Made by a program: the position numbers and the translations under genes | Shown: one piece after another, positions 1 to 9,149 of the stretch | How positions within the stretch are numbered: position 1 is the first letter of the stretch | Layout: each line of letters opens with the position of its first letter | The notes under the pieces: generated by a model | What the model saw: the letters and a program-made list of their open reading frames with translations, nothing else | What the model was told of the DNA's origin: nothing | The model's database searches: none | Source of the DNA: Ruminococcus sp. | GTDB lineage: Bacteria; Bacillota; Clostridia; Oscillospirales; Ruminococcaceae | Direction of reading: 5' to 3' | DNA length: 64,000 bases | Assembly (NCBI RefSeq): GCF_017464355.1 | Contig: NZ_JAFUAG010000003.1 | Span: 98,692 to 162,691, forward strand

Positions 1-700
1 CGATGCTGTGCTTGATGATGTGGAGCATGGCGGGCTTATAAAGGTCGAGGCGGTCTACTACGTTGAGGGCACCTTCGATAATGAGTTTGAGTGGTTCCCC
101 GAAAAGCTTGAAAAGCTGGGCGGGAACAGGATATTCACCATGACCCGTGAGATAGCCGGCAGGATAAGCGATACCGACAGCTGTCAGGGTATATTCGTGA
201 CGGCTAAGTGCATGGATAAGCCGTTCTCGGAGGAGGCGCTGAAAGCAGGGGGCAGATACCTGATACTTGATGAACTGCAGGACCCGGGCAATCTGGGAAC
301 GATGATACGCACCTCAGATGCCATGGGGCTGGACGGCATAGTGCTGTCAGGCAACTGCGTTGACCTCTACAATCCCAAGACAGTCAGGTCTGCGGTGGGC
401 AGTATGCCCAGGGTGGATATCTTCGTGGAGAAGGACTTTGCGAAAGTCACCGATACCTTTGCGCTAAAGGGCATACCTACGGCCGCAGCGGTCATCGGGG
501 GCGGCACCGATGTGCTTGAGTATGACTTCACTGATGGCTGCGCTGTGGTCATCGGCAATGAGGGCAGAGGCCTTACGAAAGAACACGCAGATATGTGCAG
601 CAGCAAAGTCACCATAAGTATGCACGGCCATATCGACTCGCTGAATGCGGCCACGGCTGCCACTATACTGCTGTGGGAAATGACAAGGCGGGGTGACTGA
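1..700 (+). CDS. TrmH/SpoU-family RNA 2'-O-methyltransferase, 5' end missing
   Basis: SPOUT-fold methyltransferase that would methylate a ribose in rRNA or tRNA using SAM. The C-terminal catalytic domain is complete: LILDELQDPGNLGTMIRTSD is the family motif 1, followed by GNEGRGL (motif 2) and SLNAATAATILLWE (motif 3), which together form the knotted SAM site. The reading frame is open to the first base of the window, so the GTG at position 8 is probably internal and the N-terminal substrate-binding part lies outside. The stop overlaps the start of dprA by 8 bases, which implies translational coupling. The exact target nucleotide cannot be read from the sequence. Confidence 0.9.
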   Translation, partial: DAVLDDVEHGGLIKVEAVYYVEGTFDNEFEWFPEKLEKLGGNRIFTMTREIAGRISDTDSCQGIFVTAKCMDKPFSEEALKAGGRYLILDELQDPGNLGTMIRTSDAMGLDGIVLSGNCVDLYNPKTVRSAVGSMPRVDIFVEKDFAKVTDTFALKGIPTAAAVIGGGTDVLEYDFTDGCAVVIGNEGRGLTKEHADMCSSKVTISMHGHIDSLNAATAATILLWEMTRRGD

Positions 701-1838
701 CTTGGATAATAAAGCATACTGGCTGCTGGCCGAGCTCGTCTTCGGTATTGGCGGCAAAAGGCTGTGGGAATTTATCCCGAAAAACGGCGACCCCGAAGCG
801 CTCTGCAAAGGCCTTGCAGGGGCTGAGGGCCTCACCGCAGGCGAAAGGGACAGGGCAGCCCACCTCAGGCTGAGCGATGCCGAAGCCCTGCTGAATGAAG
901 CCTACGAGCTGGGGCAGAGCGTGACCTGCATAAGCGATGAGGATTTCCCCGAAAGGCTGAAAGACCTTGATGACTGCCCCGCAGTGCTGTTTTATCGGGG
1001 AGATATCGGGCTGGCCGCGGGAGATGTGCTGCATATGGTCGGCACACGCAAGCCCACAAAGTATACCGCATCACTGGTGCGGGTGCTGTGCCATGAACTT
1101 ACCGTCAGGGACTTCGTGCTTTCGGGCGGTATGGCGGAGGGCGTGGATACCCGTGTCATCGAGGAGACCCTGTCGAGAGGCGGCAGGATCCTCAGCGTGC
1201 TGCCCTGTCCGCTGGAAGCCGATCATCCCAAGGATAACGGCGGGCTGAAAGAACGGCTGGCGGCGGAAGGTCTGGTCATCAGCGAACAGCCTCCCGAGAG
1301 CAAGGCACGCATGAACTTCCAGCGGCGCAACAAGCTGGCGGTGGCGCTGTCAAAGGCCGTTATAGTGGCAGAAGCCCATGAGGACAGCAAAGGCCTTGAT
1401 AACTGTAAGCAGGCCGAAAGGCTGGGCAGACCGGTATTCGCGGTACCGCCCCATTTGCTGTACAGCAAGGAATATTTCGGCCAGCGGGACCTGCTGAGGG
1501 CAGGGGCTGAACCTCTGTTTGACGGCAGCGACATAGTCCGTGTGCTGACGGAACGGGGAGATATCCGCAAGGATACCCACGGCACAGGTGCGGCTGTGAG
1601 AACGGAGAATGCTTCCGCAAAGACGGCGGCAAAAAGCCCCGAGCCTGTCTTTTCAAGAGAGCTTGCCCCCGAGGAAAAGGCCGTCACCGAACTTCTGAAA
1701 AAACACGGATCCCTCACCCTGGAGGAGATATGCGAAGCAGGCGGAACATCTGCCTTCTATACCCTGCCCGTGATCACAGGGCTGGAGCTTGACGGCATAC
1801 TGACCTCCACCGACGAGGGAAAATACAAACTGAATTAA
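693..1838 (+). CDS. dprA: DNA-processing protein DprA (Smf)
   Basis: Loads RecA on incoming single-stranded DNA during transformation. The 381-residue protein has a short helical N-terminus, a Rossmann-like core (VGTRKPTKYTASLV, LSGGMAEGVDTRVIEETL, NFQRRNKLAVALSKAVIVAEA, GRPVFAVPPHLL) and a C-terminal winged-helix segment (EKAVTELLKKHGSLTLEEIC). Start is GTG at 693, inside the end of the methyltransferase gene; an in-frame TTG at 702 is an alternative. The order dprA-topA-trmFO is conserved in Firmicutes and supports the call. DprA is widespread in non-competent bacteria too, so competence is not implied by itself. Confidence 0.93.
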   Translation: MTDLDNKAYWLLAELVFGIGGKRLWEFIPKNGDPEALCKGLAGAEGLTAGERDRAAHLRLSDAEALLNEAYELGQSVTCISDEDFPERLKDLDDCPAVLFYRGDIGLAAGDVLHMVGTRKPTKYTASLVRVLCHELTVRDFVLSGGMAEGVDTRVIEETLSRGGRILSVLPCPLEADHPKDNGGLKERLAAEGLVISEQPPESKARMNFQRRNKLAVALSKAVIVAEAHEDSKGLDNCKQAERLGRPVFAVPPHLLYSKEYFGQRDLLRAGAEPLFDGSDIVRVLTERGDIRKDTHGTGAAVRTENASAKTAAKSPEPVFSRELAPEEKAVTELLKKHGSLTLEEICEAGGTSAFYTLPVITGLELDGILTSTDEGKYKLN

Positions 1839-1953
1839 TGATACATAGTTCATGGTCGGAACTTGTCGGGCGCATACAGCGCTCATCAAAAAAGCTGTAT
1901 CCATCACGGGCTGTGTATTGTAAATTACAAATTGAAGAAACGGAGAGAAAATT

Positions 1954-4059
1954 TTGTCTGATCTGGTAATTGTTGAGTCGCCCCACAAGGCGAAAACTGT
2001 AAAGAGATATCTTAGCGGGGATTACGAGGTCGTAGCTTCTATGGGACATCTGAGAGATCTGCCCAAGTCGAAGCTGGGTGTCGATATCGACAACGACTTT
2101 GAACCCCAGTATATAAACATCAAGGATAAGGAGAGCCTTATCAAGGAGATAAAGAAGAAAGCCAAAGCCAGCGACCATGTCTATCTGGCAGGAGACCCTG
2201 ACCGCGAGGGAGAAGCCATAAGCTGGCACTTAGCCCAGCTGCTGGGTCTGGATATGAATGACAAGAACCGCGTGACCTTCAACGAGATCACAAAAAGCGG
2301 TATTGATGCGGGCATGAAAAGCCCCCGCACCATCGACCTCAACCTGGTCAATGCCCAGCAGGCAAGGCGCATACTGGACAGGATAGTGGGCTATAAGCTG
2401 TCGCCCTTTCTCTGGAGAAAGATAAGGCGTGGACTTTCCGCAGGCCGTGTGCAGTCGGTGGCTGTGAAGATGATATGCGACCGTGAGAACGAGATAAGAG
2501 CTTTCGTTTCTCAGGAATACTGGTCCATAGATGCCATGTTCACTGCAAAGTCGGGGAAGAAGCCCTTTGCCGCCAAGGTGGATACCGTTGACGGCAAGAA
2601 GCCCGAGCTGAAAAGCAAGGCCGATGCCGATGCTGTCCTTGACAGGCTGAAAGATGCCGAGTTCACTGTGGACAAGGTGAAAAAGAGCGTGCGCAAGAAA
2701 AATCCTGCCGCACCCTTCACCACATCTACCCTCCAGCAGGAAGCCTCCAGAAGACTGGGCTTCCAGGGCAGACGTACCATGAAAGCCGCCCAGGAGCTTT
2801 ATGAAGGTCTTGATGTCAACGGCTACGGACAGACGGGTCTTATAACCTATATGCGTACCGACAGCCTGCGTATCTCCGATGAGGCAAGGGCTGCAGCCTA
2901 CGACTTCATCAAGGATAAGTACGGCGATGCCTATATACCCGAGAAGCCCCGTATCTACAAGACCAAGGGCAGCGCCCAGGACGCCCACGAAGCTATCAGG
3001 CCTACCAACCCCGCTATCACCCCCGACCTTGTAAAGGCCAGCGGTGTCACCGGCGACCAGTACAAGCTCTATAAGCTCATCTGGGAAAGGTTCATAGCAT
3101 CGCAGATGTCCAACTGCCTTATGGATACCATGTCGGTGGATATCGAAGCCAACGGCGTCATGTTCAAGGCTACAGGTTATTCGGTGAAGTTCGACGGCTT
3201 TACCGTGCTGTATGAGGAGAGCAAGGACGAGGAAGAGGAAAAGAAGAACGTGCTGCCCCCGCTGGTAAAGGGTGATAAGCTCACCGCCAAGGAGATACTG
3301 GGCAACCAGCACTTCACCCAGCCGCCCCCGAGGTATACCGAGGCCACGCTGGTAAAGGCCTTTGAAGAAACAGGCATAGGCAGACCTTCCACCTACGTTA
3401 CTACCGTGACTACTATCATCAACCGCAACTACGTTGAGCGTGACGGCAAGCAGCTCAAGCCCACCAGCCTGGGTGAAGTCACCAATGAGCTGATGAGCGA
3501 GCATTTCGATAAGATAGTGGACGTCAAGTTCACAGCCAATATGGAGAAGAGCCTTGATGACGTCGAAAGCGGCAAGATAAGCTGGGTGAAGACTTTGCAG
3601 AAGTTCTATAAGGAGTTTGACAGCGAGCTTTCCACCGCCGAAAAGGAAATGGAGGGCAAGCGTGTCAAGGTGCCCGATGAAGCCACCGATGAGGTCTGCG
3701 AGGTCTGCGGCAAGCCCATGGTCATAAAGATAGGCCGCTTCGGCAAGTTCATGGCCTGCTCGGGCTTCCCCGACTGCAAGAACACCAAACGCATAGTCCA
3801 GGAAACAGGCGGCGACTGCCCCTTCTGCGGAAAGAGAGTGCTGCTGAAAAAATCCAAAAAGGGCAAGAAGTATTACGGCTGCGAAAACAACCCCGAATGC
3901 AGCTTCATGACCTGGGATATCCCCACCGAGGAGAAGTGCCCAAAGTGCGCAAGCACCCTGTTCCAGAAAGGCGGCAAGAACGGCATACTCATCTGCCATA
4001 AGCCCGACTGCGGATATCAGCGTAACCTTTCGGGTGAGAATGCAGGCGGTGAGGAATAG
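1954..4059 (+). CDS. topA: DNA topoisomerase I (type IA)
   Basis: Relaxes negative supercoils by a transient 5'-phosphotyrosine link. The 701-residue protein opens with the Toprim domain (VIVESPHKAKTVKRYL, then AGDPDREGEAISWHL carrying the metal-binding acidic residues). The catalytic tyrosine is in GLITYMRTDSLRIS at about residue 299. Three C-terminal four-cysteine zinc modules follow (CEVCGKPM..., CPFCGKRV..., CPKCASTL...). Start is TTG, chosen because GGAGAG lies 8 bases upstream and the protein then begins MSDLVIVESPHKAK as in homologues. Length is normal for Firmicutes. Confidence 0.98.
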   Translation: MSDLVIVESPHKAKTVKRYLSGDYEVVASMGHLRDLPKSKLGVDIDNDFEPQYINIKDKESLIKEIKKKAKASDHVYLAGDPDREGEAISWHLAQLLGLDMNDKNRVTFNEITKSGIDAGMKSPRTIDLNLVNAQQARRILDRIVGYKLSPFLWRKIRRGLSAGRVQSVAVKMICDRENEIRAFVSQEYWSIDAMFTAKSGKKPFAAKVDTVDGKKPELKSKADADAVLDRLKDAEFTVDKVKKSVRKKNPAAPFTTSTLQQEASRRLGFQGRRTMKAAQELYEGLDVNGYGQTGLITYMRTDSLRISDEARAAAYDFIKDKYGDAYIPEKPRIYKTKGSAQDAHEAIRPTNPAITPDLVKASGVTGDQYKLYKLIWERFIASQMSNCLMDTMSVDIEANGVMFKATGYSVKFDGFTVLYEESKDEEEEKKNVLPPLVKGDKLTAKEILGNQHFTQPPPRYTEATLVKAFEETGIGRPSTYVTTVTTIINRNYVERDGKQLKPTSLGEVTNELMSEHFDKIVDVKFTANMEKSLDDVESGKISWVKTLQKFYKEFDSELSTAEKEMEGKRVKVPDEATDEVCEVCGKPMVIKIGRFGKFMACSGFPDCKNTKRIVQETGGDCPFCGKRVLLKKSKKGKKYYGCENNPECSFMTWDIPTEEKCPKCASTLFQKGGKNGILICHKPDCGYQRNLSGENAGGEE

Positions 4060-4114
4060 GCCATGATATGCTTGTCACGGCATAGCAAACTTCTGACAAT
4101 GAGGAAACTGATAC

Positions 4115-5437
4115 ATGAGCGAAAAAGTAAAAGTCATAGGTGCGGGGCTTGCGGGCTGCGAGGCTGCATGGCAGCTGGCAAAAGCAGGTATTGAATGTGA
4201 GCTTTACGAGATGAAGCCCAAAAAGTTCACCCCTGCCCATAAATATAAAGGCTTTGCGGAACTGGTCTGCTCGAACTCCCTGAAAGCTGACCGAGTCGAG
4301 TCGGCGGCAGGTATGCTGAAAGAGGAGATGAGAAGACTTGGCTCGGTGACTATGGAATGCGCCGAGCTTGCCAGGGTATCCGCAGGGGGCGCACTGGCGG
4401 TGGACAGGGAGAAGTTCTCTGACGCTGTGACAGAGCGCATAAGAAATAATGAGTTTATAACCGTCATCGAGGAGGAAGTCACTGAGGTGCCCGAGGGAAA
4501 GGTCATCATCGCCACAGGACCCCTTACATCGGACGGCCTGGCGGAAAGCATAGGGAAGATATGCGGCGACTATCTCTACTTCCACGATGCGGCCGCACCT
4601 ATAGTGACCTTTGAGAGCATCGATATGACCAAGGCATTCTTCGCCTCCCGCTACGGCAGGGGAGATGCGGATTATATCAACTGCCCCATGGATAGGGAAG
4701 AATATCTCAGGTTCTACAACGAGCTGATAAATGCCGAGAGCGCACCGCTGAAAGACCATGATAAGGAGCATTTCTCCAGGGACGGCTTCAAGGTCTACGA
4801 GGGCTGTATGCCCGTGGAGGTGCTGGCAAAGCGGGGTGAGGATACCCTGCGCTTCGGCCCCCTGAAACCTGTGGGACTTACCGATCCCAGAACGGACAAG
4901 CGCCCCTACGCAGTAGTACAGCTGAGGGCTGAGAATACTGCGGGCAGTATGTATAATCTGGTGGGCTTCCAGACCAACCTGAAATTCGGCGAGCAGAAAA
5001 GGGTCTTCTCGCTGATAACAGGCCTTGAGAACGCAGAGTTCATGAGGTACGGGGTCATGCACCGCAATACCTTCATAAACTCGCCCAAGCTGCTCAATGA
5101 GCAGTTCAATATGAGAGAGCGCCCCGAGCTGTACTTTGCAGGACAGATGACAGGGGTCGAGGGCTATATAGAAAGCGCCGCCAGCGGCATATCTGCGGGA
5201 CTTAACATGGCAAGGCAGATAAAGGGGCTTGCCCCCGTCAGCCTGCCCGCCACCACCATGCTGGGGGCACTGAGCAAGTATATAAGCTCCCCCGATACCG
5301 AAAATTTCCAGCCCATGGGCTGCAATATGGGTATCCTCCCCGAATGGGGCGAAAGGGTCAGGGATAAGAAACTGAAATATAAACTGCTGGCAGAAAGGGG
5401 TCTTGCTGACCTTGACAGGCTGCTGGCCGGGCTATGA
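4115..5437 (+). CDS. trmFO: tRNA (uracil-54-C5)-methyltransferase, folate/FAD-dependent (TrmFO)
   Basis: Makes ribothymidine at position 54 of tRNA with methylenetetrahydrofolate as carbon donor and FAD as reductant. The N-terminal dinucleotide-binding motif is KVIGAGLAGCEAAWQLA. The family stretch FAELVCSNSLKAD carries the cysteine close to the flavin, and CPMDREEYLRFY and PLKPVGLTDPRT are further TrmFO signatures. At 440 residues it has the usual length. It follows topA by 55 bases, the standard Firmicute arrangement, and is followed 8 bases later by a small membrane protein gene. Confidence 0.97.
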   Translation: MSEKVKVIGAGLAGCEAAWQLAKAGIECELYEMKPKKFTPAHKYKGFAELVCSNSLKADRVESAAGMLKEEMRRLGSVTMECAELARVSAGGALAVDREKFSDAVTERIRNNEFITVIEEEVTEVPEGKVIIATGPLTSDGLAESIGKICGDYLYFHDAAAPIVTFESIDMTKAFFASRYGRGDADYINCPMDREEYLRFYNELINAESAPLKDHDKEHFSRDGFKVYEGCMPVEVLAKRGEDTLRFGPLKPVGLTDPRTDKRPYAVVQLRAENTAGSMYNLVGFQTNLKFGEQKRVFSLITGLENAEFMRYGVMHRNTFINSPKLLNEQFNMRERPELYFAGQMTGVEGYIESAASGISAGLNMARQIKGLAPVSLPATTMLGALSKYISSPDTENFQPMGCNMGILPEWGERVRDKKLKYKLLAERGLADLDRLLAGL

Positions 5438-5445
5438 GGTGACTT

Positions 5446-5850
5446 ATGGAAAGAAAAGACTATAAGGCACAGGTGATAAGGTCCTTTGCAGAACTGGCTG
5501 TTCTGGTGCTGCTTACAGCTGATATAGCCCGCGGCAACACCGTTATGTGGAGCTGGCTGGCCGTCAGGGCGGCAGTGCTGATAGAGTATGTCAGCTTCAG
5601 CCTGAAGGACGAGATAAAGGATATCATCAAAAATTTCATATCCCATGTGCTGACAGGGGCTGTGCTGGCCTTTGCCTGGTACGGGGCATATGTGCTGTTC
5701 GAGCTTAAAAGCAAATTCTTTGATGAGAACACCACGGTGCTGCACGTAACGGTGCCCACCTGCATAAAGTGGTGCGCACTGCTCTCGGTCATAGGGCTGA
5801 CTGTCAGTGCGGTCATGTATATTGTAAGGCAGAAGCGCAGCGGCTTCTGA
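5446..5850 (+). CDS. Small polytopic membrane protein of unknown function
   Basis: I do not recognise a family for this 134-residue protein. Hydrophobic stretches at about residues 12-28, 33-50, 63-84 and 106-125 predict four membrane helices with short loops and a basic C-terminus (RQKRSGF). It starts 8 bases after trmFO and ends 13 bases before a lipoprotein gene, so it is probably cotranscribed with both. Nothing in it indicates a catalytic role. Confidence 0.75.
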   Translation: MERKDYKAQVIRSFAELAVLVLLTADIARGNTVMWSWLAVRAAVLIEYVSFSLKDEIKDIIKNFISHVLTGAVLAFAWYGAYVLFELKSKFFDENTTVLHVTVPTCIKWCALLSVIGLTVSAVMYIVRQKRSGF

Positions 5851-5863
5851 CGGAGGATAATTT

Positions 5864-6550
5864 ATGATAAAGAAAATAACAACAGCGCTGCTGCTGTGTC
5901 TTACCCTGGCAGGCTGCAGCCTGTCAGCAGAGGACAAGGGCGGTGAAAGTGCGGCGGAGACCAATGCTGCACCACCTCAGCAGGCCGCTGCAAGCGAAGA
6001 CAACAACACGAACGTTACTGATACACCAAGCGGTGAGAGCAGGACAGCTGCTTTCGCTGAAAGGATAAACGGCCACGATTTCGCCATAACGCTGAACTCT
6101 CAGCAGCCCGGGGGAGTCACGGTCGTGGAGGAGGTAGAGGTCTGCGGCAATGTGCTGCACGATGTCTACAAGACCCCCGAGGGTCAGGTGACCAGCGAGC
6201 TGTATATAGTTGACGGCGGCATATGGTCAGTGACCAACGAGGGCAGCACCGAGCCTATGTACCTGGGATTTGATAATCAGTATGATGCCCATGTGAGGGA
6301 ATGCGCCCTCCACTGGATGAACATAGGCGAGGGTGATTTCACCCATGAGCAGACAGACGTGGGCGGAGAGAAGATAACCTCCGCTGACGGCAATACGGAG
6401 ATGACCTACGTCTTCGGGGCGGACGGTGTGCCTGTTTACTTTGACGGCGGCGGAGCCCACTATGATGTAACGGGATACCGCGAGGGCCTTGGCAGCATAG
6501 AGCTTCCCGAGAACCTGAAAAACGCCATGGCACAGAGAGAAAGCTCATAA
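5864..6550 (+). CDS. Predicted lipoprotein, function unknown
   Basis: The 228-residue protein begins with a type II signal peptide (MIKKITTALLLCLTLAGCS) whose lipobox LAGC puts the lipidated cysteine at residue 18. A low-complexity Ala/Glu/Asn/Thr linker follows, then a globular domain beginning about residue 65. It should be anchored to the outer face of the membrane. It lies 19 bases upstream of another lipoprotein of similar design, but the two mature domains are not obviously similar in sequence. No family recognised. Confidence 0.8.
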   Translation: MIKKITTALLLCLTLAGCSLSAEDKGGESAAETNAAPPQQAAASEDNNTNVTDTPSGESRTAAFAERINGHDFAITLNSQQPGGVTVVEEVEVCGNVLHDVYKTPEGQVTSELYIVDGGIWSVTNEGSTEPMYLGFDNQYDAHVRECALHWMNIGEGDFTHEQTDVGGEKITSADGNTEMTYVFGADGVPVYFDGGGAHYDVTGYREGLGSIELPENLKNAMAQRESS

Positions 6551-6569
6551 CAAAGAGAGGAAGATAACG

Positions 6570-7316
6570 ATGAATAAAAAGACAGCGGCTGTATTTTCAG
6601 CACTGCTGATGTGCGCGGCCCTTGCTGCCTGCGGCGAAACGAATGAGCCCGCCGCGAGCGACGCGCCTGTGGCAGGGGGTGCTGTTACCAAGCAGACCAC
6701 CGCCGCAGAGGAAAAGACCGAAGCGGAAGAAACAAAGGCTGAAAAAACAGAAGCCCCCGAGGAGGAGGAGCCTGTACTGGCGCAGAACTATGAGGACAGC
6801 TTTACCCGGGCTTTTGTCGCCAAGCTGGATGACCTTGATCTCTACATGGAGTATGAAATGTACAGGACAGACGGTGATGAGGGTATGCAGCTCCTGCAGA
6901 GCACCAGCCTGACAGGCAACGGCGAAACACTTTTCTGCCGCCAGAACGTTCTAGTGTCTGATGTAGGTGATGAGGGCGAGCAGGAAGTCCTGCTTTACCA
7001 AGGCAAGCTGTACCATAAAAAGGGCGATGAGGAAAAGTATACCTATTTCCTTGACTATGCAGAAATGGAAGGCCTGTTCACCACCCAGCTCATGGGCGAC
7101 CCGTGGAACATGGAGTTCGTTTCGTCAGACAGCTACTCTGACGGCACGGTGGAGGAGGTCTTCAACACAGGTGAAAGGACCTATACCTACACCTACGACA
7201 GCAGCGGCATACTGATAAGCGTTGAGACCGAAAGGACCCTCATCAATGTGAACTGCTATGAGGAAGCCGCAGATATCGAGCTGGGCGCAGGCTTTGAGGA
7301 TATGCTTCAGGAATAA
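6570..7316 (+). CDS. Predicted lipoprotein with acidic linker
   Basis: The 248-residue protein has a lipoprotein signal (MNKKTAAVFSALLMCAALAACG, lipobox LAAC). Residues about 45-75 form a repetitive Glu/Lys/Thr/Ala spacer of the kind that holds a domain away from the membrane. The remaining domain is rich in Tyr, Asp and Glu (for example GKLYHKKGDEEKYTYFLDY) and is probably a beta-rich extracytoplasmic fold. No enzyme motif or family is recognised. RBS GAGAGGAAG precedes the ATG. Confidence 0.8.
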   Translation: MNKKTAAVFSALLMCAALAACGETNEPAASDAPVAGGAVTKQTTAAEEKTEAEETKAEKTEAPEEEEPVLAQNYEDSFTRAFVAKLDDLDLYMEYEMYRTDGDEGMQLLQSTSLTGNGETLFCRQNVLVSDVGDEGEQEVLLYQGKLYHKKGDEEKYTYFLDYAEMEGLFTTQLMGDPWNMEFVSSDSYSDGTVEEVFNTGERTYTYTYDSSGILISVETERTLINVNCYEEAADIELGAGFEDMLQE

Positions 7317-7375
7317 AAAATAACGTCAAACAGAGGGAAACGGGGGATAGCCCCTGTCAGGAAAAGGAGCAGAAT

Positions 7376-8380
7376 ATGAATATAGTAATGGACGCATTCG
7401 GAGGGGACAACGCTCCTCTGGAAGTAATAAAGGGCGCAGTTGATGCGCATAAGGATTTCGGCGTGGATATAACACTGGTCGGCGACGAGGCTAAGATAAA
7501 GGAGTGCGCAAAGAAGAACAGCATAGATATCTCAGCGCTGAAAATCAGACACGCAGATACCGTCATCGACGTATGCGAGGAGCCCACCGAGGTCATCAAG
7601 GGCAAGAAGGACTGTTCAATGGCCGTTGGCATGAAGATGCTGGCTGACGGCGAGGGCGATGCTTTCGTTTCCGCAGGCTCCACAGGCGCACTGGTGGTAG
7701 GCGGCGCAAGTATCGTAAAGAGGATAAAGGGCATAAAGCGCCCCGCACTGGCTACCATACTGCCTACCGCAGGCAAGCCCACCATGCTCCTTGACAGCGG
7801 CGCAAATTCCGACTGCCGCCCCGAGATGCTGGTGCAGTTCGGTGTAATGGGCAGCGCCTATATGAACAAGATAATGGGCGTTGACAAGCCCCGTGTGGGA
7901 CTTGCAAATATCGGTGCGGAGGAATCAAAGGGCAGAGAGCTGGAAAAGGAGACCTATCAGCAGCTCAAGACCGCCCCCGTTAATTTCGTAGGCAATATCG
8001 AAGCAAGACAGCTGCCTCTGGGTGACTGCGATGTGTGTGTGGCAGATGGTTTCAGCGGCAACCTGATGCTCAAGCTGTATGAGGGCATGGGCAAGTTCTT
8101 CTCAGGGGAACTGAAAAATATTTTCAAGAGCAGCGCCAAGTCGAAGCTGGCTGCGGTAATGGTCATGAAGGATATAAACAACTTCAAGAAAAAGGTAGAT
8201 TATTCCGAGTACGGCGGAGCGCCCCTGCTGGGTACCGCAAAGCCCGTTATCAAGGCACACGGCAGCTCTGATGCCAAGGCTTTCTACAATGCTGTAAGGC
8301 AGGCTAAGCAGTTCACCGAGACAGGTGTCATAGACACCATCACAGCTGCACTTGAACAGATGAAAAAGGAGCAGGTCTGA
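7376..8380 (+). CDS. plsX: Phosphate acyltransferase PlsX
   Basis: Converts acyl-ACP and phosphate to acyl-phosphate, the acyl donor for PlsY at the start of phospholipid synthesis. The 334-residue protein opens with MNIVMDAFGGDNAPLEVIKG, and carries AFVSAGSTGALVVGG, LLDSGANSDCRPEMLVQF and DVCVADGFSGNLMLKLYEG, all characteristic of PlsX. RBS AAGGAG is 9 bases upstream. Its stop overlaps the start of rnc (TGATG), a linkage common in Firmicutes; the acpP gene often found between the two is absent here. Confidence 0.98.
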   Translation: MNIVMDAFGGDNAPLEVIKGAVDAHKDFGVDITLVGDEAKIKECAKKNSIDISALKIRHADTVIDVCEEPTEVIKGKKDCSMAVGMKMLADGEGDAFVSAGSTGALVVGGASIVKRIKGIKRPALATILPTAGKPTMLLDSGANSDCRPEMLVQFGVMGSAYMNKIMGVDKPRVGLANIGAEESKGRELEKETYQQLKTAPVNFVGNIEARQLPLGDCDVCVADGFSGNLMLKLYEGMGKFFSGELKNIFKSSAKSKLAAVMVMKDINNFKKKVDYSEYGGAPLLGTAKPVIKAHGSSDAKAFYNAVRQAKQFTETGVIDTITAALEQMKKEQV

Positions 8381-9078
8381 TGGACGAGCAGAAATGTCTG
8401 GAGGCTTTCCAGAGGAGGATAGGCTACCATTTCAAAAATGACAGGCTGCTGTTTGAAGCCCTGTCCCATTCAAGCTTTGCCAACGAGAACAAGAAGCTGA
8501 GAAGAAGCAACGAGCGCCTGGAATTCCTGGGGGACTCGGTGCTGAGCATAGTGGTCAGCGACTATATATTCGAGCATTTCAAGCACCTGCCCGAGGGCGA
8601 GCTGACAAAGCTGCGTGCCTCGCTGGTCTGCGAGAAGGCTCTGTTTGAGTTCTCCCATAAGATAGAGCTGGGCAAGTATATCTTCCTGGGCAAGGGCGAA
8701 GAGCTTACAGGCGGCCGTGAAAGGGCTTCCATAGTGTCAGATGCCATGGAGGCTGTCATAGCAGCTATCTACCTTGACGGCGGACTTGAAGCTGCAAGAA
8801 AGCACATAATGAATTTCCTGCCCAGGGATATAGACCCAGGGCACACAGAAACTTTCCATGACTACAAGACGGTGCTGCAGGAGATAATCCAGCGCAACCC
8901 CGAGGAAAAGATAGAGTATTTCCTGAAAGGCGAGGAAGGCCCCGACCACGACAAGCGCTTCACGGTGCAGGTGCTGCTCAACAGCAATGTCATCGGTGAG
9001 GGCATAGGCAGGTCGAAAAAGAGCGCTGAGCAGAATGCAGCCAAGGAGGCCCTGGCTCTTATGGGCGTCAAGGTCTGA
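8380..9078 (+). CDS. rnc: Ribonuclease III
   Basis: Cleaves double-stranded RNA in rRNA and mRNA processing. The 232-residue protein has the RNase III signature NERLEFLGDSVLSIVVSDYI with the catalytic acidic residues, and the second metal-binding region SDAMEAVIAAIYLDGG. A C-terminal double-stranded RNA-binding domain follows (DYKTVLQEIIQRN ... KKSAEQNAAKEALALMG). The ATG overlaps the plsX stop, indicating coupled translation. Confidence 0.97.
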   Translation: MDEQKCLEAFQRRIGYHFKNDRLLFEALSHSSFANENKKLRRSNERLEFLGDSVLSIVVSDYIFEHFKHLPEGELTKLRASLVCEKALFEFSHKIELGKYIFLGKGEELTGGRERASIVSDAMEAVIAAIYLDGGLEAARKHIMNFLPRDIDPGHTETFHDYKTVLQEIIQRNPEEKIEYFLKGEEGPDHDKRFTVQVLLNSNVIGEGIGRSKKSAEQNAAKEALALMGVKV

Positions 9079-9149
9079 CCCGAAATTATCAGCCATGACA
9101 ACGGCTCTGCACGCCCGTTTTTAAAACACCAAAAAGAGGAGACCCGAAA

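Noticed and set aside
2230-3999. A 589-codon open frame on the minus strand inside topA
   Set aside because: It is antisense to an unmistakable topoisomerase I and has no RBS or recognisable domain; long antisense frames are common in this codon usage.
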